Part shown: positions 33,142-44,786 of the stretch, piece by piece | Layout: every line of letters starts with the position of its first letter | How positions within the stretch are numbered: position 1 is the first letter of the stretch | NCBI GenBank assembly: GCA_022315425.1 | Contig: JAIUPT010000014.1 | Location: forward strand, 248,001 to 312,000 | DNA length: 64,000 nt | Source: Pseudevernia furfuracea | Taxonomy: Eukaryota; Ascomycota; Lecanoromycetes; Lecanorales; Parmeliaceae | Reading direction: 5' to 3' | The notes under the pieces: generated by a model | What the model was told of the DNA's origin: nothing | Databases searched by the model: none | The model's input: the letters and a program-made list of their open reading frames with translations, nothing else | Program-made: the position numbers and the translations under genes

Positions 33142-34173
33142 TTATGCTTCCCTCAAATCCCCCCTTTCCTCCTCTCTCAACCTCTCCTGCCGCTTCGCCA
33201 TCGCCTTCTCCCTCATCCTCTCCTCCCTACCCGACAGATCCTTAGCTTCCTCCAACGTCGTCCACGCATAGTCCTTCTTCACATCATCATATCGAAACCT
33301 CTTCTGACTAGCCTCCTTACCGTACGCCTGCCGATAATGCTCCGCATCCAACCGATTCCACCGTCTCAGGAACCCACTCCTCGGCCACGGTCCCCCACGC
33401 ATCGGATCCCCCCCATCAGTGCCATCGTCATGAAACTTGGTACCCTCGGGTCTCGTCGGTATGTCTTCACACCCTCGGTCGTATTCGTGCACCAGGACCG
33501 TCGGGGAAAAGCTCGGGTTCCGACGCTGGCGGCTCCGCTCGTGCAACCGGCGTTGGAGGAGGTGCGTCGGGTCCTGCAAGTGGACGGCCCCGCTTCCTGT
33601 CTCTGGGATGATGTCTTCGGTGGCGTCTTGGACCCGATCGCGCGGGCTGTGGTGGTCGCGGTGGCGCTGGAGGGATTCGTCGAGGAGGTCCACTTTGGGG
33701 TATGCGGAGAAGGTTTGGCGGATCGAGAAGGGTTTTGGAGCGGGGAGCGGTTCGTTCACGCGAGAGGGTCTGGAGTTGGGGGGTGGATGGGGATGAGGAG
33801 GTTTGTTCACGGGTGTGCTGGTGGTGGTGGTGGTGTCGGCCATGTCGTGCTCGCCGTGGAGAGGTGCTTCGACTCTTTTTGATGGTGCCGGATATCGTGT
33901 CTTTGGGAAGTCATTTTTACCAGGGAGTCTTGGGTGAGACATGCCGTCCAATGTGTCTTGCTTATCGCGTCGACCTTCTTTGGACACTGGGGGAGGAGGA
34001 TCCCGTGTCCTAGGAAAGTTGTTCCCTAGCAGGTTATTCATATGGCCAACCCATTGGTCCTGGTAGTCCTTCACCATTGTCGCGACGGCGTTTTGGGACT
34101 TGGGTATGGTCGGGGAATGCCACGGTACGTCTCTCGTAGCTTTAGTCTCCACAGGGACGAATTTGCGATCCAT
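33142..34173 (-). CDS. Hypothetical Pro/Arg-rich protein
   Basis: An uninterrupted frame of 343 codons from the ATG at 34173. The sequence is rich in Pro, Arg and His, with a Thr run (DTTTTTSTPVNKPPHPHPPP). Its C-terminal part has a more regular look: RWNRLDAEHYRQAYGKEASQ, then DYAWTTLEEAKDLSGREERM, ending in a charged helix. The C-terminus may be a conserved motif; the rest looks disordered. No family or catalytic site is recognised. The plus-strand frame 32920-33882 overlaps and is rejected, since it lacks any regular composition. Confidence 0.6.
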   Translation of the reverse strand: MDRKFVPVETKATRDVPWHSPTIPKSQNAVATMVKDYQDQWVGHMNNLLGNNFPRTRDPPPPVSKEGRRDKQDTLDGMSHPRLPGKNDFPKTRYPAPSKRVEAPLHGEHDMADTTTTTSTPVNKPPHPHPPPNSRPSRVNEPLPAPKPFSIRQTFSAYPKVDLLDESLQRHRDHHSPRDRVQDATEDIIPETGSGAVHLQDPTHLLQRRLHERSRQRRNPSFSPTVLVHEYDRGCEDIPTRPEGTKFHDDGTDGGDPMRGGPWPRSGFLRRWNRLDAEHYRQAYGKEASQKRFRYDDVKKDYAWTTLEEAKDLSGREERMREKAMAKRQERLREEERGDLREA

Positions 34174-34723
34174 GATCCTTGGGGTGGGTTTGGGGCTTGG
34201 AGTATTTCTTGAGAAATGTCATGCGGTGTAGGTGAAGGAGAGAAAAAAGAATAGCGGTGGAAGCAGAGGATTTAGGTACCTGGAAGATCAGGAAATTGGA
34301 AAATAGATCAAAGTTTCTCTGACTATCTAACTCACCTGGTTTGAGTCATCGAAGAAATGCAATAAACCTACGTGGAAAAATTGCGCGTGGGAGACAAGTC
34401 TTGGCTGCTTGGCTATGCTTCGAGAAATGTCGAAAGTGGTGGTAAGTCTTGGTCTATCTGGGCAGTCAGCCAGGAAGACCTCGACTTAGGGGTAGAATGT
34501 TGAGAAGAGTTGAATGCCGAGAGCTTGGCTGGAAAAGGCGTGCCACCGGTACCGGTATGTACATAGCAGCTTGAGAGGGTGTAGATGAAAGAAAACAATC
34601 TCGTTTGGTCTATCCAATCTATTCAATACATGTGCGTGAAGAAGCCGTTCTTAACGCAGCACCTTTTCCGAATACTCCCACATGCGCCCTACCCATTCCC
34701 AAGAGCTTGTCCAACTCCAAACT
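34174..34723. other. Intergenic region, no gene seen
   Basis: This is the promoter side of the Pro/Arg-rich gene and the 3' side of the next minus-strand gene. No supported feature. Confidence 0.4.
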
Positions 34724-36388
34724 CTAATGTTTCTCTCCGACTCGGCTTTTCTTCGCCTTCCAACGCTCAAGGTGTTCACAAATCAGGGAGTTGATGAACG
34801 GGTCTGTCCGCCTGGCGGGCGTCATCCTATCCCATTGATTCGGGAACATCACTTTGCCATATATATCCCACTCGAGCTCTAGAAGACGCCTGCCGTTATC
34901 TAATCCTCCGTTCTGGTCATCATGGGTTAGATTCCTCGCCCACATTCCATGTGTGTTGGGGGAACTTACTATTGGTGTTTCCGGCGGTGATGGGGGGGCT
35001 GGTGAGGCCGGTGTGGGTTCCTCGCTCGGGTTTTGTTGCGCAGATTGGTTGGTTGACGGTTGCTTGCTGGATTCTGCGACTGGGTGTTCTTGCCCGATGT
35101 TGTGAGCCACGTTCTGCTCTTCCATTGGTGTTTCCAGCGGTCCAGATCCCTCGCTCGAATTCTGTTGCGCATATGGGTTGGTTGACGGTTGCTCGCGGGA
35201 TTCTGCGATGGGGTGTTCTTGCAACGCGTCAGACCCTGGGCCGTTGTTGCGAGGTAGACTCTGCTCTGCCTCGGATGAGGACCCTAGATCCACCTTCTTG
35301 AGGACAGGTCCCTTTTTGATGGGTATGCCACGCTTAGGGCAATGCACACCATTCATTATTACCACTCGTGGTTGGTATCCTGCAAGTTCGGCTTTGGAAG
35401 AGTCTTCTCCCGCTGCGGGCACCGCTACATTGAGCTCCTTGGGACGCGCTTCTCGTGCGAGAGCAGCGGTAGCGGGTGGTACTGGTCTCACATTTGCTGT
35501 TCTCAATGGCATTGTTGTTCGATTCGTTGTTGCTGGCAATGCTCGAACTTGGTCCCGGAATTGACGGCGGACTTCTTCTTTGCTGGGCTTTGTCTTCTGC
35601 TTTTGCTGCCTTGACGGGCCTGTTCCAAAAGAGGAGACGGGATGACTGGTGTTGCCATTTTTCTCAGGCTTCGACTGTTTGAGCTCAGATTGCTGGCTTG
35701 CTTGCTGTGACCTGTAGTGTTAGTGATGATCTTCGCATTGGTCACTGGGTCGCTACTTGCCTGAACACCAGCTTTGAACTCCGCCACAGCATTGTTTCTA
35801 ATCCTCTCCTGATCCCTTGCTCTCTTTTCTGCCTCCCTTGCTCCGATATATTGTTGGATATATTCTTGTGCCCTTACGTTAGATTTCCGCGATGCTTCAA
35901 TGGGGTCAAGATCTATATCCTTCTGTTTTTTCCTCTGGCAATGGTATTCCATCTCCTGCTGGTCGTGAGTTCTCATGCGCATGGAAAACGTGTCCAGATC
36001 TTCGCCGACTTCGTGGTACAAACAGATGGCTTTTTCCTCGTGATTTTTCAGCCTTCTCCATTCTCTTATTTCGCTGAGTTCGTCATGTCTCGCTTGAATG
36101 TCGTCGACAAATTCCTCGAACCGCTGCTCCTTTAGGGTCATCAATCGACCATCGAAAACCCTGCATCTGTAGAACAGTGACCCGGTGCGTGGAAACGGTC
36201 TGGTGGCCGGCGCTTCTGTAAAGTACCTTTATCCAGGTTAGTTGAAATTCAGCTCGAAAAACGAGGGGGCCGACTTACGTTTTGTACGGTTCACGTGGGT
36301 CAAGAGGGTTATGTCTTCTCTCTCGTGGTGGTTGTTTTTTGGGTGAGTATGCGTAGGGGTCTACAGGCGGATATGCGTAGGAATTCAT
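34724..36388 (-). CDS. Hypothetical coiled-coil protein with C-terminal repeats, three exons
   Basis: Exons 36388-36279, 36226-35761 and 35704-34724 give 1557 bases, 518 residues. The first intron is standard (52 bp). The second fits a GC..AG intron (donor GCAAGT, branch CTAAC, 56 bp) and is what joins two otherwise conflicting frames. The protein starts MNSYAYPPVDPYAYSPKK, then has FPRTGSLFYRCRVFDG and LMTLKEQRFEEFVDDIQARH, a Lys/Glu-rich coiled-coil region to about residue 190, then a conserved-looking KPSKEEVRRQFRDQVRAL. The C-terminal part carries an imperfect duplication (QEHPIAESREQPSTN and QEHPVAESSKQPSTN) before a Trp-containing tail. No function is recognised. Without the GC donor, two separate genes would have to be assumed, which is less likely. 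Confidence 0.7.
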
Positions 36389-37504
36389 CTTGTAGATTGA
36401 GGAATGGGCTGTTACTTGGTGGATTCAGGACGCTTTGATACCTGTATGGATGATGATACTCGCCGATGAAGGTGTAGAAAGCTCTTGATTTAGTAAAGAG
36501 TAGTTGTCTGGGAGGAAGGTCAAAGAGAATGGAAAAGAGAGGAGATGCTTTAGGCATCCTGTCGAATTTTTCGGGACCCATTCCACCAGTCCTAAAAGGA
36601 AACATGCTCAAACGAGGCCTGTATAATGCAATATCAATGAAGCCTGTATAATGCAATATTCAACATGCGGGAGCGCTAACGGAAATTTTCTGTGGTTCAC
36701 ATGGGAAAATATATCCAATATAATTCTTGGCGAAGCGAAAGTTCTCGAACAAAACTAGGTAGCCTAGGGCGAGCTTGGTAAAAGGGATCCATCATGTCTG
36801 CCTTCGAAAGTCTACAGAAAAGATGGAGTTGGGGAAGTTGTCGACGTTCTTCAACGGTTCGAATTGTGTAATCGTGATCAGTTGTCAGTGGTCAATTCGA
36901 CCTATTTTATTCTCCTTTTGGGAACGGTCATGAGGCAGAAATGGCGATATGCGATTCTTATCCAATGACAGTAAACCATCTACACTCGTAGCAGTAGTAT
37001 CACAAGCAATGAACACTTCATCAAACCCTATTTTTGGTAGAATTGGAACCCTTGGCTCTGAAGACCTTGACAGCCGCGAAAGTGGCTGCGGCTATGAAGA
37101 TCAACAAATCGGTTTCTCAGCCGGATGAGTCTCCGAACGCGGTGTTCCAGTAAACATTGATAGGCTCCAACAACCCGAATCCGAGAGACTATTGCTCCAG
37201 AATAAATGAGCATTGGTCTCCACAATCACAATTGCAGGTACGCAAATTGCAGCCTGTTGGTTTCATTCATTGCCTGCGCTACCATTCGCCGTGCGCGTAG
37301 AAGGGATGGAACGGCGCGAACAACAGGGCAATTGGCGCATATACTGAGCTTGCGATCCTGACGCGAGAATTGGAGTGGGGGGCCTATTTCTTATGCAATG
37401 ATCTCATAGCTCTGGCACTCTTTTCTTCTCGGCCCTCCCCAGCTCGGACATTCCTCACAATCATTCTTGTTCAAGCTACTTGCAGCTTTCTTTGGATTTG
37501 AGCC
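36389..37504. other. Intergenic region of about 1.1 kb, no gene seen
   Basis: A 21-base word (CTGTATAATGCAATATCAATG-like) occurs twice near 36617-36660. Frames at 36309-36656 and 37028-37225 are not supported. Confidence 0.4.
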
Positions 37505-38344
37505 ATGTTCAACGTATCACTCTATGGGCCGGCCAGCCTCCCAATTCAGGCTGGTCCATTGCCTATCATCCCCACTGCCCCGGACTATGGCATATGTGAC
37601 CGGCGGTATGGAGCACACTTGACACCTCTGCTCTGCAGTCGGGCAGCAGATACACTGGAACAAGGCGATTCGTTTGTCCCGTACACTGTGCGTAGTGGTG
37701 CCCCAGGCCCTCGAACCCTGCCATATACTGCTATTTTTGGTGAGTAACCATTGTTTTCGAAACCTTTTCACCTTTTTTATAGCTGTTGGATAGGCAACTG
37801 CAAGATATGGATCGAAATAGCAGGTCCGGCGACTCCACAGATCTTTGAAGCTGTCCCGAATGAGATCCGAGGACTCGCAGGATGGATAATAGACGAGTGT
37901 GTCAGCGTCGATGAAAAAGGCTATGGTGGCTTCGCGACAATGGACATCAGCTACCTTACTGCATATGTCACGGAGCCGGATACGCAAATCAGCGGAACGT
38001 ACCGTAAGTGAGCCATGCATAAAGTTTTGCATTGAGACTTGCAAGCTGAATTGGACCACAATACCACAGCAATCTCGAGTGCATTTCTAACTGTCACGGT
38101 CACCGGTGCTTGGGATCACTCAATTTCGCCACCTTCTCCAGGCAACTATGACCCATCGATCGCACAGCATCTTGCTGAGGCCGAACTCCAAGCGTGGAAT
38201 GAAGCAGCTTTTGGTAGTCCACTGCGTCAAGACCTTGCATCTCGAAAGCAATTCTTCACCAAGCAATCTCTGCGTATGCAAACAGGTGGAAGCAGTATCA
38301 CTTGGTGGGGTTCAAATCCGCGGAGACCGACCTCGGAGGCGTAG
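37505..38344 (+). CDS. Cys-containing fungal protein of unknown function
   Basis: Three exons join in frame: 37505-37739, 37794-38003 and 38046-38344 (744 bases, 247 residues), with introns of 54 and 42 bp. The core reads YGICDRRYGAHLTPLLCSRA, then LPYTAIFGNCKIWIEIAGPA, EIRGLAGWIIDECV and KGYGGFATMDIS. The spacing of the four Cys residues and the GGxAT motif resemble a widespread family of small fungal proteins that are usually secreted. Here no signal peptide is visible after the ATG at 37505, and an in-frame TGA lies just upstream, so either the leader exon was missed or this copy is intracellular. The role is unknown; a barwin-like fold is a speculative alternative. Confidence 0.65.
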
Positions 38345-38376
38345 AGTAGTTGAAGACTTCAGAAAAGATCAAGCCC

Positions 38377-39769
38377 TCAATTCCTCATGGTCTGTGATTT
38401 CGGCTCTTGTGCTTTTGTCTTCCTATAGTTTGCCCTAAATACTTCCATAGACTTCATATCACATTCTTCGGCATGGTATGGGTTGAGAATGCACCACTCT
38501 TTGCCCTTGCATTTTTTTGGATAAGCGTTGAGATTGCCTCCACTGAAGTCGTGAGTAGTCAAATTGCGAAAAAGCATGATGTCGTATTTTTTGGGGACGA
38601 AATTGACCGGGTCAACGAAGACACTGAGTGTGACCTTCTTGTCGGTGCTGGAATCGACGATACGAACATCGCGCTTGAGGGGCGCTGTTGTGGGTTTGAC
38701 TGTGGAATTGCTTACGTATTCAATCATAGCAAGGATGTTGACCTGCTTATTGCGTGTGGCATTGGTCCCTGTTACAGATGCTAAGCTTGACAGCTGCAAA
38801 GGCGATGGAACTCGTTCGGGCGAGGCTCGAGCCTGGGTATAGTGTTCTCGTGGTAATGAGATGCTGGGTGTAGGAACACTACTGAAGTAGTCATCAGAGG
38901 ACCTTGGTCGAAAGTCATCGTGTGCTTTTCCTCTCGTCATTTTGGCTGGTGGAGGCTCGCGAAGCTTTTGGGCTTCGCTGGTAAGTGGAAGCAAATCTGG
39001 ATCGAGATCTAGAGAGGCCGTTGCTCTCTTTCTCTTCTTGGCCCCCGCCGCTGCCGACTTGAACGCGAACGGGCCTTTACTGCTGACGATATCCTGATGA
39101 ACCTTATCGGGACTAGACCTAGATAGTGAACGCTCCATCCTGGTTTTTTCAGCTTCGTTTTGTTCATCTTCTTCTTTGGCAGATTGCTGATCCAGTGGAC
39201 TTAAAGTATCAGTACTTGAATGGTAACGCTTTTCTTCGCCGATTGAGTAAAAGTCAGATATGGCGAGATAGCTAGCCATAGTCAGAAACTGCGATCCCAG
39301 GCTTCCCGATGGTTGCTTACAAGACATCTCCTTCCCCATGCAACCGTTTCCCTCTCGCTAGATCATACTTCTTGAGAACGACGTACGAGCCTTCCCGCAC
39401 ATCGAAGGTGGTGAGCCACTTGTGTAAGCGGCGCTTCACAACAGCTGATAAGCCAGCAGTATCAGCACCGTCTGAACTAGGGCAGAGATGGCCAATACAC
39501 CAACCTTGTATAGTCTTTTCTCTGTCTGTCAGATACATACAATACGCCTCCAAGCCGGATGAATCGGTAGCAGAAGAGACTTTTACCGTGGAGATCTTGT
39601 CCACTAGAAGCTTGATATCCGGAAAACAGACTTGAGTACGGACAAGCTCTTTGATGATAGGCTTAAGGTAAGATGCTGAGACCTCATCATGGGAAGCTCG
39701 AGCTGAGCCTTGGGCTACATAAGGTGTCTCATCGCTAAGATCATGTGCGTTGATTTCTTCGATGTCCAT
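38377..39769 (-). CDS. OB-fold protein, Pot1/Cdc13-like
   Basis: Two exons, 39769-39321 and 39271-38377 (1344 bases, 447 residues), are joined by a 49-bp intron. The C-terminal block from about residue 330 reads NKQVNILAMIEYVSN.., APLKRDVRIVDSSTDKKVTL, SVFVDP, PKKYDIMLFRNLTTHDFSGG and NLNAYP. This matches the layout of the telomeric single-strand DNA-binding POT1/Cdc13-type OB fold in fungal hypothetical proteins. The N-terminal part also ends in an OB-like strand pattern (VREGSYVVLKKYDLARG). The middle has a Lys/Arg patch (KKRKR) that may direct nuclear import. A role in binding single-stranded telomeric or other DNA is inferred from the fold; it is shorter than canonical Pot1. It converges with the gene ending at 38344, only 32 bp away. 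Confidence 0.7.
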
Positions 39770-41578
39770 AACGCATCCATGTAGATGAGTAAATAAATCT
39801 TAAGCGATGTTGAGCAAGAGCAACGCATACCTGACAACATTGCTCTTCCTTCACCTGATGTAATTAGTGACTAAGATTGTGTAGAGAGATCGGCAAAGAA
39901 GCGGGAATCCTTCACACCCGAGCTATCCCTTTCGGGTAAAGGTTCAACCGAAGCCTTGCCATTTTAGGTATAGGATAAAGAGTTTCTTTGCCGGTTAAAC
40001 GTCGGATCACATCCCGAAGAGGTAAAGGGAGGGTGGAATTAGACACGTCTGAGAACTGAGGCTTGGCACCTCGGCTTGAAATATAAGTGAAAGTTATTAA
40101 TCTCCTTAGTATTGCAATTCGAACAGTGCTGAGACTATAGAAATAAACGAAGAATCGCAGTAGCGAATACACCAACTTCCATAATATATGTTATATTTAT
40201 AATATCTATAATATTCAGTACTCTATCAGGTGTGGGCGCGACCTTTGTGCGAGTGTTCGGAGATCGAATCGAATTCTTTTTGCAATTGCTAAATACGATG
40301 GCTGGAACATGTCAATACCAGCCTGGTCATCTGGCCTGAATAGATTCTTCTATCTACCGTGTACCGCTCAAGTCGAACCATTGTCTGTATTTCCTATGGC
40401 TGTTGCTACTCGGTCGATACTCTGCAAACTATATCGGCCCTAGACTAAGCTGGAAGAGAACCCCGCTCGCCTCGATCTGATGCGAACACGAGAATTACGG
40501 ACTTCAGAAAGAAGTGATAACTGGGTCAGTGAGTAGTGCAAAGTCTGCTGGTGGGGAGGAAATGATTGGTTTCTGCTCTATTTGCCCTGGGTGTGTGGTT
40601 CTAGCGTTATCTCTTTCTTTCATCAAGCATCACCTTCTAGGTATACTCCTATGTGTTATTCAACAACACGATATCCCCCCACTCGCGATTCCGATCCCGC
40701 TGTAAAATCGTAGTGGGCAAAGACCGGTGATAAAACGCTGACATAGCACGCGATGGCGGATTCATTGATTCACTTGGTATGTTATACGAGCGTAAGTACG
40801 GTGGCGGGAGTATCGTGATCACTAAATCTGTATGTGAAGGAGTCGATTTGCTGTAGGAGGAACTGATTTGGACTCGGTTTTCGCATAAGAGGAATGAGGA
40901 GATGACTTTTGGGCCTGCCAGGGAGAATTTGAGGGCGAAGACGTCGTAAGGGTTTAATGAGATCGAATGAGTCGAGAAACTGACCAGTCGATGAGGAATC
41001 AATTCATGCTGCATTATTCCATGCTTGCTCTGTTAATCTCTTCACCTTTTTGCGGGCAACTTTGGTCTTTTGTCGTCTCATCATAATTACTAAAGGGGTT
41101 TGGATCCTCATCGCGTTTCATCTTTATGGCTGCATATGCCAATCTTGAAGCTGGCTTTAATCAATCGTTTCAATAGAGCTGCTACCCTGGAGACCTGGTG
41201 ATAGCGATTCTGTCAAGACCAAAAACCTCTACGCTCGAGCGCTCATGGCATAATTTTGAGATGTGAGATAACTTCTTGAGCCATCGGACCGCAGCGTACA
41301 CTCGTATAAGAACCTGGCGCAGGCTAGAGAAAGAGTCTACCGATAGACAGAGCCTTAATGTCGCATAATAGAAAGATAATGCTATGCCAGGGAACATGAA
41401 CACATCTGCCACCACCTGCTACAACATGACACAGATCTTGAGTGCCGGTTGTGTAGGACCCCAGTGAGATTTGAGGGCAGAACGTTTGACAGTGCTGTCA
41501 GCGATATCGAGGCCACGGTGGGCTGCTTTGGGTTCCGTGTCATTAATTAAATCAGATCTTGCTCTTTGCCAATACATT

Positions 41579-41644
41579 CTCTTAACACTTTACCTCCTGA
41601 AACCCATAACACTCTTAACACTTTACCTCCTGGAATCCATAACA
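41579..41644. repeat. Tandem duplication of 33 bp
   Basis: Two copies of CTCTTAACACTTTACCTCCT plus 13 further bases, with 33-bp period and only a few differences, just upstream of a TATA-like box. Possible promoter element duplication. Confidence 0.75.
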
Positions 41645-41677
41645 CTTAGCAAATTATACATGACACAGGAAGCTCTA

Positions 41678-41688
41678 GTATATATAAA
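41678..41688 (+). promoter_or_regulatory. TATA-like box
   Basis: TATATATAAA about 415 bp before the ATG at 42101, followed by a CT-rich leader. If it is used, the leader is long and could hold short upstream frames. Confidence 0.35.
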
Positions 41689-42100
41689 TCAACGATTTGC
41701 TTCAACTTTCATTTTTCTGATAGTCAATCACCAATCTTCAACCTCCGACCTCCGAGATCATCAAACAAAAATACAACTCCTATCTTACCACGCTTGAGTC
41801 TTCCTCTCTCTCTCCGAAACAATATCGTCATCGACTCAGAAATTTGCCTTTCAAGTGCACTTTGGGATAGCAAATTTTTCTCAGAACAGGTATTCAACAA
41901 TCTACTCCAACACATCTACTACGATGTCTTCCGTCCTTTGGTTCTTGCATCCCCGACGCCCTGCAACACATCTGCCACTTCATCTTCCTTGCTTTGCTTC
42001 CTGTATCCACCACCCATAGACACAACTGAGTACTCCGGGTTCTTTGAGCATCTTACTGATACCAAATGTTCATCAACAGATCACCACCCAAGTCACCAAG

Positions 42101-42838
42101 ATGCCAAGTCAACATGTCGCAGAATTTTTGAGCGGCCTGACCGAGGAAGAGCACCGCGAGTGTAGAGAGCGTTTCGAAAGAACCGAACCCCAGGCCGCCG
42201 TCATGAGTTTCGAAGGGTTTTTGGAGCAGCTTGAGCTCGAAGATAAGCTAGGACAAGCCTCTCGTACTGACCAAGCTCGTGATTATAAAGCTTACACTGC
42301 TTACAATGGCTTTGGAGGTTTTGATTATCTTGGGTCTCGGCTATCTTATTCACGTAAAGCTCGTGAACCATATGCGAGCGAGTCGTCCCACGGTCATGGT
42401 CGTGGTGATCGTCGTGGCGTTGGTGGAAGAGACTATGAGACTCACTCCGGGGACGAACCGTTCCCCGGAGATTTCGGGGACCTCCGCGCTGAAGGAAGAA
42501 GTGGCAATTCCGGTCCTCGTACTCAATCTGGGCCCTTCAATTATTATGGTCCAGCACGTAGACATACAGGATACTCGTCTGATGATCCTGCAAACTTTGG
42601 ACAACGTGACCATGGTCACCGAGCCTCACTACCACCTCGACGTAGTGAGTTGTCTCCAGGTGAACCTTCCACCGCACATTCTTCACTCGCCGGTCCTAGC
42701 TCTGGTTATGACGGAGGCGGGCAAGACTCTCGCTCACAAGTTCGCGATGATGGATACTATGGAGATGATAGCTTTGGGGGCTCGAATAGTCGCACGGGCC
42801 ACGGCAGACGACGCGATCCTGCAAGGCGTCGCGATTAG
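42101..42838 (+). CDS. Hypothetical Gly/Arg/Ser-rich protein
   Basis: A frame of 245 codons from the ATG at 42101 (the upstream in-frame ATG at 42044 is less likely because MPSQHVAEFLSGLTEEEH begins a helix-like unit). The first 50 residues look ordered (FLSGLTEEEHRECRERFERT.., SFEGFLEQLELEDKL). The rest is low complexity: Gly, Arg, Ser, Tyr and His with GRGDRRG and RTGHGRRRDPARRRD patches, similar to disordered RNA-binding tails. No domain is recognised. A competing frame (42279-42848) is judged to be a shadow. Confidence 0.55.
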   Translation: MPSQHVAEFLSGLTEEEHRECRERFERTEPQAAVMSFEGFLEQLELEDKLGQASRTDQARDYKAYTAYNGFGGFDYLGSRLSYSRKAREPYASESSHGHGRGDRRGVGGRDYETHSGDEPFPGDFGDLRAEGRSGNSGPRTQSGPFNYYGPARRHTGYSSDDPANFGQRDHGHRASLPPRRSELSPGEPSTAHSSLAGPSSGYDGGGQDSRSQVRDDGYYGDDSFGGSNSRTGHGRRRDPARRRD

Positions 42839-43242
42839 TAGGATATAGAAGAGGTGAACAGCATCAGGTCGCTGTCGCTGACCAGGTATTTTGGTGACCA
42901 AAGTAGATTGCTCATGGCCATAAAACAGGTTTGGGGGAAAATGGAGAATTGGCCATCAAGAGTCGGTCATAGTGCAGACGGGGAATGTTCACAGGTTGCT
43001 ACAGAGAGGTCCTTCTAGCCGTCAATCAGGCTTCTTTGCTAGCACAGAATGGGCAAATTAGTTTGGCAAATACAACCACATAGATATGGCCTGCTCAAGA
43101 ATCACATCCACTATCACGGCGGCAAATTGTGAAACCGCCTTGTATGACATCCCAACGAGAGCCATGAACAGAGAGAGATCTCGAGTATTTTCCCAACATA
43201 ACAGCCACACAGGTAGGATCAGTACCTGCCCTTTGTTTGCGC
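42839..43242. other. Intergenic region between convergent genes
   Basis: Nothing recognised; short frames lie on both strands. Confidence 0.4.
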
Positions 43243-44786
43243 TCACACATCTTCAGCGCACTGGGAGATTCGATCGATGATCTGGATATTGCCAAGCGGC
43301 GTTGGGGGTCTATGCTCTTCATGTTTGATGTCGTGCATCGCGTACGTCTGAATGGATTGGGCGTCCGGCGGCTGTGCGAAATGAGATGGCGACGAGCTTG
43401 TGTTGCTTCGTTTCTTGCGCAGCGATGAAGTATGTGACTTAAAAAACGAGGCGGCTGACTTTTCAGATCGGATTGATACCATGCTACGCACGCTGCGGAG
43501 AACACTTTCGGGCTTGACTTTGCTGTGTAGAAACCAGAGTGAAGGGAGGTTGACTGCGATCAGACAGAGGCCCGTCTCGAGGACAGACCAGTAGATCGCC
43601 TTGGTGTTGACCACTAGTTACAAGTATGAGCTTAGGCAAACGAAGAATGGTAGGAGCTGGTTCTTACACCGTGAGTCGTGTTTTGCATTCCGACCGGCTG
43701 TGAAAAGTATCAGCAGTGTCATTGATGAAGGGCGAGAGTAAAAGCCAACGTAAGCCTACATACCACGCTCAATCTGAACGAAAGCTACCAAACGTGCGAT
43801 ACACGCTGCCAAACCTCTAAGCATAGTAAGCTGAAGATTCTGAACAAAGATAGACAAGGGTTTGCGGACACTAAAGCTAGTAGAAAAACACCCATGACGG
43901 CAAATCTACGCCTGAGCGACACTTGAATCGTCCGAATCTGGTAAAATCAGCTTTCCGATACTCTATTGATCTACTTCAAGAACGCCTACCTGAGGAAGTG
44001 GGAGACAGATGATCCAAATGTCCAAGAGAAAGTCGGAAATGGTCAGACCGAGCAAGAATGGGTATGATATGTGACAGTATTGCGCTTGAGCAAGAGCGCC
44101 AGACCAGAGCGCAGAGAAATGTGTGCCGCATTGCAGTCCAGTCAAAATTAAGAATGTCATGGTCCAGAGAGCTACAATAGTGACGGTGATGAGAGTAAGA
44201 GCATTGAAAATGGTCCGGTGGTTCGGGACACAAAAGATACGGCGGAAGAAGAGCAGAGCACTGATCTTAACACCGCCTAGGGTGGTTATTGAGAAGAAGT
44301 CGAAAGCAATGTACAGCTGTAGCGAGATTAGCTTAGGGTCACTGAGGGATCAGACCGGTGGGTTACCTTTGATGTCATTGCAGCAGTTTCTGCCACTTCT
44401 AGGAGATCTTTCGGGGTGGGATACCCCATGACCTTCTTGTTGACACCTGATCGAGGTTGGCATGTGAGTAATATCGCAAGGAAGAGTAGAACTTGGGTCA
44501 TGGAAGCAGGTTACCATAAAAGGTAGTCGCTGTCGTGCCGATGAAGAGTAACTAGATACTCGTAATGAATTGATTAGTCGAAATTCGGAGACTGGATACC
44601 TTTTTGGCAAATCTAATCAACAAGACTGAAGGCGCTTACAAGACATGGTAAAGTGACCCAATCATCCATCTTTCGAGGCACTTTCTGTACATGACGAGCG
44701 TAGAAGCGAAGACCAATGGCTATAGTTGACAACCCTAGAAGAGTACTGCTGAGGGCGGTAAGGCCTTGAGCCGACGTCGAAGACAT
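43243..44786 (-). CDS. PTH11-like / rhodopsin-fold integral membrane receptor
   Basis: Eight exons can be joined: 44786-44640, 44551-44515, 44446-44367, 44316-43990, 43937-43870, 43816-43764, 43697-43668 and 43613-43243, totalling 1113 bases, 370 residues. The protein shows the pattern of fungal PTH11-type seven-helix proteins: STLLGLSTIAIGLRFYARH (helix 1) with KMDDWVTL, then FIGTTATTFYGVNKKVMGYP, the ISALLFFRRIFCV loop, NALTLITVTIVALWTMTF, the Cys-bearing CHISYPFLLGLTISDFLLD, VMGVFLLALVGLAACIARLV, and TKAIYWSVLETGLCLIAVNL as the last helix. The cytoplasmic tail is Ser/Lys-rich. Such proteins are thought to sense surface or nutrient cues upstream of G proteins; the ligand is unknown. No disabling change was seen. 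Confidence 0.85.

Larger units (their letters stand above)
39770..42100. other. Gene-free region of 2.3 kb with a short tandem repeat
   Basis: No supported gene. The stretch near 40180-40215 is very AT-rich (TTATATTTATAATATCTATAAT). Open frames at 40649-41014 and 41182-41415 (minus) and 41471-42165 (plus) lack domains. The last 420 bp form the probable promoter and leader of the gene at 42101. Confidence 0.4.

Noticed and set aside
32920..33882. Plus-strand frame of 320 codons opposite the Pro/Arg-rich gene
   Set aside because: Composition is irregular and it has no domain; the minus-strand frame has a good ATG and a more protein-like C-terminus, though confidence there is also limited.
39912..41415. 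Several short frames in the 2.3-kb gap
   Set aside because: No domain, no consistent splice structure, AT-rich surroundings.
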